Assembly: GCA_947179485.1 (NCBI GenBank)
Contig: OX359248.1
Span: 57,298,386 to 57,362,385 of the forward strand
Direction: 5' to 3'
DNA length: 64,000 nucleotides
Source: Allacma fusca
Taxonomy: Eukaryota > Arthropoda > Collembola > Symphypleona > Sminthuridae
Shown here: positions 27,059 through 39,417 of the stretch, in pieces
Numbering within the stretch: position 1 is the stretch's first letter
How the letters are laid out: every line of letters starts with the position of its first letter
Translations under genes and position numbers: made by a program
The notes under the pieces: generated by a model
Database searches by the model: none
Seen by the model: only the letters and a program-made list of their open reading frames with translations
What the model was told of the DNA's origin: nothing

Positions 27059-27358
27059 TACAGTGCACTCTCTCTCTGTTCGAATACCCGCAACTTCTAC
27101 CCCTATGGAATTTTGGCCAAAGTTTCTACATTTATTAAATATTCGCATAATGTGTTTTTATCATCCTTAAAATATTTTGCCCATATAAGGGAAATGTTTC
27201 TCTGAAATTTATCTACAGTACATATTGTTTAAGTAATTACTTTCCTAAAAGAAACAACATTTTACTGTTATAGTAACTGGTTCTAATGTGAAACGAAATC
27301 CTTAAAATTAAAATATACTGTTCAAAGGGTGTCTCACATATAGCGAGAGTACACTGTA
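27059..27358. mobile_element. TIR element (MITE-like), well preserved ends
   Basis: Left tacagtgcactctctctctg, right tcacatatagcgagagtaca ctgta. Perfect TA borders, 300 bp; the interior has no open frame of note. Confidence 0.8.
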
Positions 27359-27968
27359 TTTAAATATTTAGCACCACTATATACCATACAACACTTTGAA
27401 CCTCAAATGTTATTATAATTTCACGTACAGTACTTTTTTCACAGCTTGGATTTGTTATGTAGACTAAAAATAATTATTTTTGCACCTATTTACATAAATA
27501 CGTTTTGAGTTGGCAACTATTTAGACTAAAATTTTTGTAGCTTCTTTAAACAATTTTGTTTTTTAACCGCCCAAATTTTTGTCCATTGGAAATATTTTGG
27601 CTTGGATTTTTGCGCCTTTTACTATATTTCTACTATTATTTGTAATCCCGGAAATTTTGAAAAATTATATTTACTATTGTTTTCCTTTCATTTGGTTTTA
27701 CTTTGTTAAAATTAATTTTTGAAAAAAATAGATGCCCAGGAAAAGTGACGTACTAGCCGCCAATAAGGTGACATTTTAATTGTAGAACCATTTTTGAGAC
27801 AATTTAATTATTGTACTTTTTGGTGACAAACTATTTTGGGGAAATTGTGGGGGATTGAGGATTCTAATATTTTCCTTTCGTTTGATTTGCACTATTCCCA
27901 ATCGATTTCTCTCTCTGACCAGGGATTATTTTTCCTGAAAGTGAGACTCAATTTTTTATTTATTATCA

Positions 27969-28003
<35 letters not shown>
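27969..28003. repeat. CT microsatellite
   Basis: A nearly pure (CT)n run, 35 bases with two interruptions of TTT. Simple repeat of probable length polymorphism. Confidence 0.95.
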
Positions 28004-28004
<1 letters not shown>

Positions 28005-28496
28005 GTAATGTATAGAAGTTCTTTAAGATAATTATTATGCAATTTATAAATAGACAAAAATGTTAAAGTAGCAGTAATATTATTAATTGGGGTAATTATT
28101 TTTTTGGCAAGTAATTTGTACATTGTGGATATGTGCATAACTACACATATGTACATATAACCGTAGATAAATTTACATGGAGATGTGCTCGGTGAAAGCA
28201 AATGTGAAAGTAGTGCGGATCTTATGAATTTTAAAGCACTTTCTCTCATCTGCTTTTTTACTCCTGCTTTCTTATAATTTGTAAAGCCTGGGCTTCCAAT
28301 GCATTAAGAATAATGGTAGAGTTTTTAATCAAATATCCGAGGCGTTAGAATGGTTGAAAATTTTTTCCCGTATTTTTGGCAACGCTTACAAGGAAGCTTT
28401 GTATTTAATTATATTGTAAATATGCACATGTGTGCAAAACAGTTTCGGCGCCTTACAAAATTTGTTTTGTCTTTGCTTACAAAATTACGTGCTTGA

Positions 28497-29298
28497 TACA
28501 GTCGACTCTCCTTATAGCGTCTCTCCCTATAGAGTCACTCTCCCTATAAAGTCATCCTGGGTTCCTCCCAAGATAAATTATATGCTAATTTCTACCTTTA
28601 TAGCGTCACTCGTTATAACGTCAGTTCCTTTATAAAGTCGCTTTTTGTGCCGCCGTAGGGTGAAAGCGTACCCTTATAACGTCATGTTGACGTTACAACT
28701 CGTCAAACCTAGCTAAATAACATACTGGTGCTGTAATTTTAAAGTTATTTTTATTCTTCAGTTTCACTATAATTGCATTAGCTTATAATGTCTCGACGTT
28801 ATAAAATACTGGAAGGCACGTGTTATTGTAATTGTATGTGTAAGCGTGGTTAACGACATTGATTAATCCCCATCCAGGAAATCCACATTTTCAAGCTTTT
28901 AGGTTTATCTGTATTTTCACATCCAATAAAGAACTGTCATTCACAGCTTTAACAAAATTACAATTTTCACTGTTTGAAAACGTTTGCAAATGTTCTGAGA
29001 AGTCTTATTGAGATTCAGAAAATACTTTATGCAATCCTGACCTTTTTTGTTGGTGTTAGTGGCGTGAGAAACTTCGAAAAATGTTATAATCTATTTATTA
29101 ATATTAATCATTTTTATTCTCATTCTACATAGACAAACATTATGTGCCAAATGAAACGAGACATGACTCCAATTTAACTAAAAACGGAACATTTGCAATT
29201 AAATCGTTATTTATATGATGTGCCTCTATAACGTCGTTCCCTTATAACGTCACTTTTTGGGAGATTTATTGATGTCGTTATAGAGAGAGTCGACTGTA
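28497..29298. mobile_element. Composite 802-bp TIR element with repeated internal units
   Basis: Left end tacagtcgactctccttata gcg; right end gttatagagagagtcgactg ta. These give an almost perfect terminal inverted repeat with TA borders. Inside, the TTATAACGTC / CTATAAAGTC unit recurs at about 28524, 28543, 28598, 28612, 28629, 28673, 28788, 29226 and 29240, in both halves of the element. It is the largest paired copy recognised and the most structured. Confidence 0.75.
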
Positions 29299-29445
29299 TT
29301 TGGATAGTAGAGAAACAACCTGGTCAAATGGCGCCACTTTGGAATTCTTCAAGAAATATTTTCCAAAGAAATTTCCTTACGACGGATACATTTAAAATGC
29401 CATTATCTCCAATTATTACTGGTGACCAATGCTTTCGGAGAAAAC

Positions 29446-29585
29446 TACAAAGTTGAATCTCTTTATAACGGCTTCCCTATAAAATAGACCTCTTGAAATG
29501 AATTTCCAAATCGTTCCAAATATTTTTCCTTACTTGGAGGGAAAATGCATTGATACAGGATCCCTTACATGAGGCGTTCACTGTA
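29446..29585. mobile_element. TIR element (MITE-like)
   Basis: Left tacaaagttgaatctcttta taacgg; right tcccttacatgaggcgttca ctgta. It starts about 150 bp after the composite element. Confidence 0.6.
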
Positions 29586-30238
29586 GAAACCCCTGTAAAT
29601 ATTTATTTTCCAAGGCTGTCAAGTGCTGATTGAAATTTACTACGTGATTGGTGAGTGAAGTAAAAGCAATTCCAAGGCTTGATTGACAGAATGTGATGAC
29701 ATGGTGACATTTAGATCTGGTCACTACGTTCTCAACTCCAATTTGACCTCACATTTTCCTCCTTTTCCAATGAGCGTGGTGTACGTGACCAACAGCTGAA
29801 ATTCTGAATAATGAATTTATTTCCAGCCCGCCAATATAGGGAGAGAGCAGTTGTGGGAAATCAGCAAAAACGGATTTTCTTTCCGACGGACATGCCTGGC
29901 TATTACGGCATCCCTATACGCAATACAATTGACGTATAGATAGATACTAAAATCGAGTTGGCCTTTATCGGGGGAAAATTGAAATTTTGCAGTAGATACA
30001 TGAATGCTACCAACTGGCTTGCCCTAAAACCTAAGATGCATTCTATAAGAGCGTAATTTACATGAAATGCAGACTGAACTCCCGAGAAAATCAATCCCAT
30101 GAATATTGTCCATGAGCTCAGTGGACGGCGTCTGTCTCTGACCATGAAAATTTCATGCACCATAAAAAATTCATAACTCTTGTTGCATTTTGTTGCATGG
30201 GAAAAGTGTGGGATAAGGATAAAAATGTTCAAATGATA

Positions 30239-30404
30239 TAGAGTAGAATCCCTTTATTACTTCCTCGTCCAACCGTCTCAGAGGGATCGATAACACTAGA
30301 TTAATATAATTACTATGTTAGAAGCTTGCAGTATATCAAAACCATTCAAAGAAAAAATATCAATGCAGGGATCCGTCATAAATGGGATGTAGGCACACTT
30401 TGTA
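30239..30404. mobile_element. TIR element (MITE-like), degenerate
   Basis: Left tagagtagaatccctttatt, right gatccgtcataaatgggatg, ending cactttgta. Confidence 0.5.
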
Positions 30405-31264
30405 CAAATCATTGGCAATTCAAAGCTTGCAGTTATATCCCAAAATATGAATGTAAGAAAATATCCAAGATCTACTTTATCCAGGAGAATAGCGTTTTAT
30501 AACGGACCTTTAAGAAGATGGTCTACTGTTAATCATTAAATTTTCCCAAATTGGCTACATTTTCAAATAATTACAATTAATTTTACTGCGAGGAATTTAG
30601 AAGAGAGTTGTGTCTCAGACGGTTGGGTTTCAAGAGGTGACACTTCATCATCAAGACTTGGCAACATAAGCTGTGAAGGGAAATGTGGGAAGGGGAAAAA
30701 TGTCTGCTTTTCTAGACAGAGTGTCTTTTTACACCCAAAGCGCCGCTATAAAGAGGTTCTATTTTTGTTAAATTCGCCAATGTGGATTTAATATTTTGTG
30801 GTAGTGTGAGTAAGAGTCAGGGGAGAAATGTGAGGTGCTTTCACTAGGAGGATGTTACTATGTTAAAGGGGGCTTTTGTAACCAGGTTGGACTGCATAGT
30901 TGATTGGAGGTTTTTGGGGAAGGTGGGGAATTTGGCGCTGTTGGATTTGGATGGAGGAACTCTGGACTGGCTCATTACGTCCGGGGCTGCGAAGGTATTG
31001 TGTGAGTTGTTGGGGTTTTGGGATTGGATCCGTTGGGAAGAATTTCAGAGTCTCAGCACACCTCGCCAATCCATTTTCTCCGTCATTACAACGGTCGCCG
31101 TGAAATTCTTCCGTTTTTCTCCTCCTTGTCTCTCTCGCTCTCTCTTCCTCAACTCCTAATCTCCCCCACCGTTCAATTCTCCTCCTCCTGGACAGCTTTA
31201 TGGCCTCAAATGTTCTCCTTCGTCCGGAGCCTCCAACGTCCTTTTTTCTCTCCAACTCTCCCAT

Positions 31265-31289
31265 TCACACACACACACACACAGACACA
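31265..31289. repeat. CA microsatellite
   Basis: (CA)n with one G interruption, about 25 bases. Confidence 0.9.
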
Positions 31290-32931
31290 GCACTCCCTTC
31301 CTCTGAATACCAAATTCATCCCATTTATCTCTCTTCATCTGTCCCATCTTACCCTTCAATCTTCATCAATACGTGTATACTGTCCAACCTCCACATAATG
31401 ACCGCCTTCAACACACTCTATTTGTTCTGTCCAGGTCCTTGACTTTCAATCACCATAGCTTTCCTCTATTTATTAATTAGATACTCTTTACTCTGAAAAA
31501 TATTTACAAATACTGTCCTTATGTCCTCCAACCTCGTTACAACGAGCCATTCCAAAACATCCAATTTACCTCCCACAATAATTTCCGTTATACTTCCGCA
31601 AATACTCACGCTCTATGATCGAAAATCTTTATAGGGAGCAAGATTTTTATGCATTCCAGTCCTTAAAAAGAATTTATCTTTCAAAATTAAATTCGTTTTT
31701 GTCAAATTTATTACTTGCTCAATCTTCACGCAATTCTTCTCAATAACGGGGACGGGGACTACTAGAGCTAAAATATTGAAAATGTTTGTAATGCAGCTAT
31801 AGGTAGGGTTGCTCCTATAAATGGGATTTACTGTCCATAAAAGTTTGACCTCCTTTCACTCTCCTCTGATCCCATTGAGTATCCGGATTTTTAATGCCCC
31901 TCTTGATTTTATGAGCGGATGTGTGTATTTTGGGAAAAACCTGGAGACAAAAAGGTTTTTATTGAACCAAAGGAAAGGGAAGATTTTTGAGAGAAAGAAA
32001 ATCAACGAAGCGTATGTTTGGAGAGGAAAAGATTAATTTGCAGAAAGTGTTGATTCATCAGGTCTGATTGAACAAAAACTACACATCCTGTAAACATTTT
32101 TTTTTCTTTACTCATATCTTCAGGCAAGAGCTCCAGACAAGAAATAATCCAGACAAAATACTGTAGAGTCTCGTTATCCCGGCACCCCTAAATATAAATC
32201 AACCCAAATTCTCCTCTTAAAATTATACCTTAAAAAAGATGTACATAAGCCCCAAAGAACATTTTATATGTAAACATATTGGTTATTAGCAAGAGCGTTG
32301 GAAAATATGTTTGCGTGAGTATAGAGAAAGGACGATTATGAAAAGATCTGCTGGAACAGGAGTTCACCGTAAGGATCGGCTGTATATAAAGGAACTTGGC
32401 CTATTTAACAAATGGCAAATTGGAGCGGATGAAAGGAGTGAGGGAAATTGTGCGAGGGAATTAAAGATGTGTAAGGCAGAGATAGGATCTGCTCATACAG
32501 TCGGATCTCGCCCTAAGGACAGCCCTGAAAATAGCCAAAATCTCACTCCGAAAACGACATGCTGCTGGCTTCATGGAGAGAGCGTATCAATGTACTGCAA
32601 AGAATGTGCTTAAACATAGATATTCGTTTGTATGTACATACATATGTGCAGAATATTACTAGAAGGGAAGTCCGCTGAAAAGAGAACTGACTTTATTACT
32701 TCCTTTTCATCTCAAGTCTTTCTGCTTTACACGTTTTTTCTCCCCTTTTTTGTTTGGCTTTAGCCCACTCTATACACTTTCCTATTAAAATCCTTGTAGA
32801 GATAGATAGGAGAGATAGGGGAATTTGTGCACAAAAATTTGATAAAGGGCATAAAATGTGATCCTTGTAAAGTGACTCACTCAGTCTGATATTTTCCATT
32901 AAGGGGAACGAAATTCTCCGGTGTTTGTGAG

Positions 32932-33071
32932 TACAGTCATTAGGGAAAGCAGTGGAGCTTTTTTATAGCCACTTTAGACCATCCTAGCATCCATTTCTTT
33001 ACTCTTTTCCTCCCTTTTATAGAGAGGAGGCCGTTGAGGTAGGGTGTCCGTTATATCGAGACCACACTGTA
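32932..33071. mobile_element. TIR element (MITE-like)
   Basis: Left tacagtcattagggaaagca, right gtccgttatatcgagaccac actgta. The right end is strong and the left is diverged. Confidence 0.5.
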
Positions 33072-34909
33072 CATATATACTTTTACAAGAAAAATAACTA
33101 ATAAGCAAAACAACGAAAAGCAACTACCGAGAAATCTTTGCTTAAAAAAAAAGAAAAAATTTTTTGCTTTTAAAGAGTAAGAGCCGTTATAAGGGAAGGT
33201 CCGTTATATGGAAAGTTTGTTCCTGGACTGTTATACAGAGTGGTAGGAATTAAAAGAGTAGTAAATGTGAATTATTTTGATTGTTATGGAGAAATGCGGT
33301 GGTTACATATAATGGAAGAAATATTAATATGGAGGGTTTCCCTCCTAGGCTGTTTTTGACACAGGGAAAAATGAAAGGAGGAGTAAAAAAGGTGAATGTT
33401 TCCAAAGTATTTTGCTCCTCGAGGGAATAGACTAGATTAAAGACGGTCCGTTATGATGGGGTTGTAATGTCCGGGGCTCACTTTCTCCATTGCATTCCAT
33501 GCGGTGAAAGTGGGGATGAAAGGTTTTGTGTGAGGATGAAAGGTGATGCGTTTGGCTGAATTGAAGGGGAAGGATGGAGGGTGAGTCGGAATTCCCCATT
33601 AAATCCCGCTCAATAATCCACTTGTAATTCCTTATTTCAGCTCTCCATCTTCTCCATCCTTTTTCCAGTTTGGAAAAATCATTTAATACATTTTCCAGGC
33701 CTCCACACCATTAATCATTTCTTTCTTCCTGGGCCTGTACGTCGAGAAAAAACTTACCTTTCCCCGTCCTCACTCATCCAAACATCATCCGTTCATTTAC
33801 TTCCCTAAGCTCTCAACTTACCTTCCTGGCTCCAGTAAAACTTCTATATAACGGACCTCTCTGACATTTTACCCTTATTATACTAGCTTCCTCAATTTTA
33901 CCTATTTCAATTAATTAACCACTCATTTTGCATTGGTAAATTTATATCACCTCGATATAACGGTCCGGCTCATTGTAGCGTCCCCGTGTGTGCAACTCTT
34001 TCAAATAATTATACATGAGGATATAGTAGAGTCTCGTTATAGCGGATCGTTTGCAAGACCATGTCTTGATTAGAACGACAATGTTAGTTTTCCATAATAG
34101 CACCTTACAGAAGCTAATAATGGACTTTATGGTAAGGATTGCACATATGTACATACATACATGGTCCATGCGTATACTGGGAGTCGTCAGCTGTGCTTAA
34201 TGACCAGTCCATGTGAGGACTCTATGGCGTAGACAAACCATAGATTTTAATTGTTGCTTCGCATTCACCAAACATTCCCAATTTAAATAAAGTATTTCAA
34301 AAGGGGCTTTCAAAATGTTTTCTCTCTGTGTGGCTCAACATCTGTAGTTAGTGAATGCTCGGGGGTGCAGGGTGCTCACAAAATTTCCACAGGAGTTCCA
34401 TTTCGGGAAATGTTATACAATATAGTTCCGTATTCGAGGAATGTCTTGAACAGAGATTCATAATAGAAGTTGTAAAGAAATGTGGGGGGCGTTTTTTGAG
34501 AGAGTTTGATATTTGGTGGGAAATTCTATTTTGGAATCTTTGTGCAGAGATTTTTACTGACCTGTTTTAAAAAGTTGCAAATTTGGACTATGGCCTTGAG
34601 ATTGCGGATAAAATATTAGGAGCCACCCTGTAACCTGGAAGGAGATTGCGGACAATGACGTTAAATCCCGTGCGGGACGAGGCCTGTAATTTGAAATAAT
34701 GATGAAGGTTCCTGATGACAGTAATTCAAGTGATGAGAAAATAAATAATGCGGGGAATAACATTTCATCCGCATTTTTCTCACCAGCCCTCTTGTCTTCA
34801 TGCGCTTCGCTTCTCCCCAAATCTTCTCCCTCCATTAATTTTCTCCCGTTTCCTCAAAATGTTTTGTAACTGCTGGCTTTCATTGAATATATAATGGGAT
34901 CGTAGTAAA

Positions 34910-35077
34910 TAGTGCACTCTCGATATAAAGGCCCCGACAATTGTTCCCTACTCTTGGAGATTAAGCAAAGTCTCTACAGATGCGCTCAAATTTAAAAACA
35001 TTTGAGGAAAGCGTAAATAAAGACAATGCAAGAAAAAACTTTGCAGAAGGTGTGCGTTATAAAGAAGTTCAACTGTA
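34910..35077. mobile_element. TIR element (MITE-like)
   Basis: Left tagtgcactctcgatataaa ggcc; right gtgcgttataaagaagttca actgta. Both cores are intact. Confidence 0.65.
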
Positions 35078-36170
35078 TTAACGTTCCTACAGTATACTGT
35101 AATTAGTTAAAAAATGTTTTCCTACACATTTGTACGTACCCCTTAAAATGCTTAGTAGGAAAAATGTGTTTGGTGCGTTTATAAAGTGACTGCTTCTATC
35201 TTTTGTTGGGCAATTGGCACGAATGTTCTACTCAATGTATTTTTCCATGAAATTTACTACTGCTTCCAAAATATAGGTTTATAATTAGTAACGTTTAGTG
35301 GATGATTTTTGTGAGTGGAATTGTAACTAGTAGTAGAAAGAAATGCTTGTAATTCTTCTGCCCAAATCCATTGCTTCCCGCCGCCTATTTACCATCTTTT
35401 GTTTACACGATAAAACATCCAGTATGGGAACTGAGCTCTAATGAAGGCATGAGGAGTAATTATTATTATTAAACACGCTAATTTTACTAATCTGTCATTT
35501 CAGTGTAGTTTTTTCCCTACCGCCATGCAGCTTATTACATATTTTTTCCCGAGCAAATTTCCCCCTAAACAATCCCCATGCTTTTACAATGAGGGCTTTA
35601 TTTTAACCATAAATTGTCTCTCAAAAAATGTACAAATATTTTCATTCTTTTTAAAATTGTTTTTGGGAGTGATTTGTTATTTTAGGGAAATTTTCTGCCC
35701 AGTTGCGGCTAAAGTCGTTGGAGAGATTGGAATGAGCGGGAATTTCAAAATTTAAGTGCTTCCTATTTTTCGCGCCAAATTTTTGTATTAGCTACCTAGC
35801 GCTTGACCAACATTTTGTTCCGTCTCGAGCATATAAATGGGTTTGTTGAAAAAATTGAAAACGTTGTCTGTTCTGTTAATTAATCCCTAATTTTTGAAAA
35901 TTTCAGTTCTCACACTCACATTTCGAACACAAGTTGAAAACTTCACATGACATATCTTTAAATATAGGTACAATTATACACTGACATACGGAAATTTGGC
36001 AGGATGTGTAAATTTTCCATTTGCTGTAATATGTATGTGACTGTAGGGAAGCATATTTTGGGGCCATTGTTCCCTTTTCTTGTTATTTCATTTGAAGTGG
36101 ATGGAGCCTGGTGTCAAGTAGGTTGGTTGATGGGCTGGTAGGAGTTACACCTTCATCTTTCACCTTAACC

Positions 36171-36204
36171 TTGACCTTTGACCCTTTGACCCTTTGACCC
36201 TTTG
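36171..36204. repeat. 8-bp tandem repeat GACCCTTT
   Basis: About four units of GACCCTTT; the first lacks one C. Confidence 0.85.
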
Positions 36205-36350
36205 AAAAACATCTATTGTAAATTCATGTTGTCAGACTGTGTTCATCCATGTTGTGAGTGTTCCCCAGTGTTTCCAAATTTATGTTCTGTATTTACTAGC
36301 AACCCTTAGAGTCGGAATAATTGCCTGCATCATAGTATCGTCCCTGGGGA

Positions 36351-36542
36351 TACAAAAAGGACTCTCGGTATAACGGTAACTCCTGGGAGAGACAAAATTT
36401 CATTGGTATAGATAAATGGGGCATGTTAAAAAATTGACATTGTGGTAAATTTGTCTAATCTTATGTCCATGTGATACAACATTGTCCAAATATAATTTCC
36501 ATGCTCTTTAAGGGATGTTTGTTATAACGAGAGTACCTTGTA
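36351..36542. mobile_element. TIR element (MITE-like), abuts the next copy
   Basis: Left tacaaaaaggactctcggta taacgg; right gtttgttataacgagagtac cttgta. Its final TA is also the first TA of the element that follows. Confidence 0.65.
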
Positions 36543-36708
36543 CAGTGCAATCTCGCTGCGGAAGCACCCCTACATAATTATGTATCTCTTGTACAAACAA
36601 CTATGGGCACTCAGGTAGTACGCAGTGTGTGAAATTTGTTGATTGAGCTCAAATTGAAACGAAGCTAATGATCTTACAAGGGGGTCTTTATAGCGAGAGT
36701 ACACTATA
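36541..36708. mobile_element. TIR element (MITE-like), abuts the previous copy
   Basis: Left tacagtgcaatctcgctgcg, right gtctttatagcgagagtaca ctata. It shares the TA at 36541-36542 with its neighbour. Confidence 0.7.
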
Positions 36709-37885
36709 AGAAAAATAAATCCACTGTATTTAGTTTCCTAACCCAAGACATAGGTCTTGATCTACCTCTAATCATGTTCCTATCAAAGTTCCTTCCTTTG
36801 GCTCCATCTGATAAATAAATATTTTTACCCTTCCACGCTTTAATCTTTTATTTATTCCTTAAAACGATTTTATTTTACGGGGAGCACAGAAAAACTTTAT
36901 CTCCTCCCTAACCACGTGAAATATTTTTTTTAAACTTAGGATATGTTATCTGAAACTTGAGGAAATTCAAAATTCAATGTTTCGCCATCCCTTCTCATAT
37001 ATGGGCTCGGGAGGGGGGGTTAAAGAATTTCTTAGCACTTGAAGGATGCATAAATTGGTGGAGGCACGAAAATACGAATTAGATCATTTTCGAGAACCCT
37101 GGTTAGTTACAGGATTAGAAAAATTACGCAAATAATTTTATAACTGGATAAAATATTATTTAAAAAGTATTTACTGAATCTCCCCTGAAAACCTTTCTAA
37201 CGAGATGTAGGCTTGGAATTATTAGCGTGAGACCCGGTAATGCTAACCGATTTCAATCCGTTCAAAAACAATCCGACAGCTGTTTAGGACCCCATCATAA
37301 AAATGTTTTGACTTCATTATCTAACCTGAAATAATTATCTATAGATATTTCAAATAAAAAATTAGCCAGCATGCTCCCAACCAGGACTCAACCTAATCTG
37401 AACTAAACTTGAAACAGGCAACTCCAAAATGAAGCAGCAGTCAAATAACAAATTCAAGTCTCAATTAATCAATAACTGAAGCTCGCCAATAAAACCCAAA
37501 CTAGCCAATTTGAACTGACACTGACCAATAATAACGTAAATTAATATTTACAAACCAAACTAGCTAATAATAACGATAATAATGCTTTTCCACAGTATCT
37601 TAGACCATTTTCTATCTTCAGCCTCTAATCTACCTAGGTATGTAATTCTGTTTAACGAAGGTAGGGAAAGCTCCTTAAAACTAATTGATAACGTTGGAAC
37701 GAAATATCCCAGTTTAACCACAGGTAGTTATAATAATTAGTAAGCTTCAAATAACCAGGAATAACATCACCACTAAAAATCAATATAATCCAATCTAAGC
37801 AAATCTGTAACATCCCAGAAAAACAAAAATCTCCGAGCCATTCCTTAATAACCATATCCATCCGTTGACCTGGCCAAGTCTGTAG

Positions 37886-38033
37886 TACAGTGTATTCTCG
37901 CTATATTGGATCACTCCCGCAACCTGCCCAAATGGTCAATTTTTATTAACAGAAAGGATTTTAAAAACTTGTGCTTCAGCCTCCCCAATGAAAACACATT
38001 TTCAAAGGGTCTGTTATAGCAAGAGTGCACTGT
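37886..38033. mobile_element. TIR element (MITE-like)
   Basis: Left tacagtgtattctcgctata ttgg; right gtctgttatagcaagagtgc actgt. 148 bp, close to consensus at both ends. Confidence 0.7.
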
Positions 38034-38299
38034 TTTTGTAACCTTGACCTTCCTGAGAATGTCTCATCCTTTTATGAATTGATCAACCCTCAAAAAAATG
38101 GATCTGTTAGGAGAAATATTTAATGAAAAAATAGTGAATGAAAATTGTAAAACCCTAAAAATACTGTGATTATTTCCATTCGTATGTACATAATTATTTA
38201 TATTGGTGTGTGACTAGTTTAACCCATCTTAGTTTTCCCATCGTAAAAATGATGTCTGGAGTTGGAGTCCCATTAGTTTCTCCTTGCCTATTGCCATTG

Positions 38300-38469
38300 A
38301 ACAATGTACTCTCTGTATAACGGCTCCCCTACAAGTAACAGCCATAAAAAATCCAATTAGATTCACCAGAACAAATTAAGGGTAGTTTCTCAAAATAAAT
38401 GTGGTAATTTTGTCTCCCCTGTTACATTACTGTAAGTGTGGAGGTCCCTTATGGTGAGAGTTCCATGTA
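38300..38469. mobile_element. TIR element (MITE-like), abuts the next copy
   Basis: Left acaatgtactctctgtataa cgg; right gtcccttatggtgagagttc catgta. The end TA at 38468-38469 starts the next element. Confidence 0.6.
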
Positions 38470-38635
38470 CAGTGTACTCTTTCTATAATGCTTGCCTTAT
38501 AGTAAAAGGGGAAAAGCTGTTTTCCTGTTCAAGCATGGATCATAATAATTATTATAGATGGCCACAACTGACATTAGATTAAATGCTCTTGTAATTATTA
38601 TTATAGGGAGCCCGTTATACTGAGACTTGTTTGTA
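38468..38635. mobile_element. TIR element (MITE-like), abuts the previous copy
   Basis: Left tacagtgtactctttctata atgc; right agcccgttatactgagactt gtttgta. It lies 320 bp upstream of the candidate cassette exon. Confidence 0.6.
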
Positions 38636-38955
38636 GCCGTAGACCCTTATTTTTCTTCAAGTGTGATTTTTGGTTGCTCCTGAGTTGGGAAGCCAAAAGT
38701 GTAAAATAAAGCCTTGATAACCTCCCTCCTCTATTTTGTTACTCTCGAAGGAATTTTTGTGTAAATATACCGTGGATCTCCGTCGTGTCATAGTTTCTGT
38801 GAATTTGGTATTTGTAATGTATCCTTGGTTTCATGTTATTTTTTGGGTCCCGATTGTACAAACTCTTATTTTTGTGGAAAAAATTACTTTGACATGGTTC
38901 GTAAATGGTCCCCCTTTAACCGTCCCTTCTGCATTGTTCGCTGTTTTCTTCACAG

Positions 38956-39054
38956 CTACGTCAAAGCCTGCACCAAAAGCGTACACGTCAACGACGAGAC
39001 TCGACTTCTTCCGGGAAAAAGGAACCTTTCTCGGGCAAAAATCTCATTCTGAAG
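38956..39054 (+). CDS. Candidate cassette exon inserting 33 residues in the S4-S5 linker of Ih
   Basis: Seen: a pyrimidine-rich acceptor (ttttcttcacag, ending at 38955) and a consensus donor (CTGAAG|gtaggt at 39055) enclose exactly 99 bases. They are open in phase 0, the phase required between the S4 exon (ends in phase 0) and the S5 exon (starts in phase 0). The translation starts LRQSLHQKRTRQRRDS and ends FSGKNLILK; it is very basic and holds the protein-kinase-A-like motif RRDS. The stretch is more GC-rich than the intron around it, and it is on the same strand as the gene. Inference: an optional exon that would read ...WEEVY|LRQSL...LILK|FLNMAS.... From memory, some arthropod Ih isoforms carry a basic insert at about this place, but I cannot check it. 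Without transcripts this remains a candidate; the chance of a random 99-bp open exon with good splice sites in a 20-kb intron is not negligible. Confidence 0.6.
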
Positions 39055-39417
39055 GTAGGTTTCAAGCCTCGCCTCCCTTCACTCACACCTTTTAACCCAG
39101 TCAATTCTTCTTCTCTCTCTCTCTCTATTCCATTTTTTATTTATTTTTTAGCCCCCACCCGTCTTCCAAACTTATTATTTTCACCTATTTTTTTTTACAT
39201 TTCTACTATTTATTTTTTTTCCAGAATTTTTACACGATTTTACTTTTTTTTTTTGCCAGATGTCACACCTCCCAACTCAATTTTCTCACACTTGATTTCC
39301 CTTCCGCTGCGTCTTCCCCAATTTGACTTGTCCTATTACTATTCATTAAGCTCCACATTTTTTTCTTGCCTTCTGTTTTGCCTTCAAATTACATGTGACG
39401 ACAAGGGGCTATGTGTA

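Noticed and set aside
38736-39095. 119-codon open frame spanning the candidate cassette exon
   Set aside because: Its frame differs from the one that joins the channel; it is a chance frame lengthened by the GC-rich exon.
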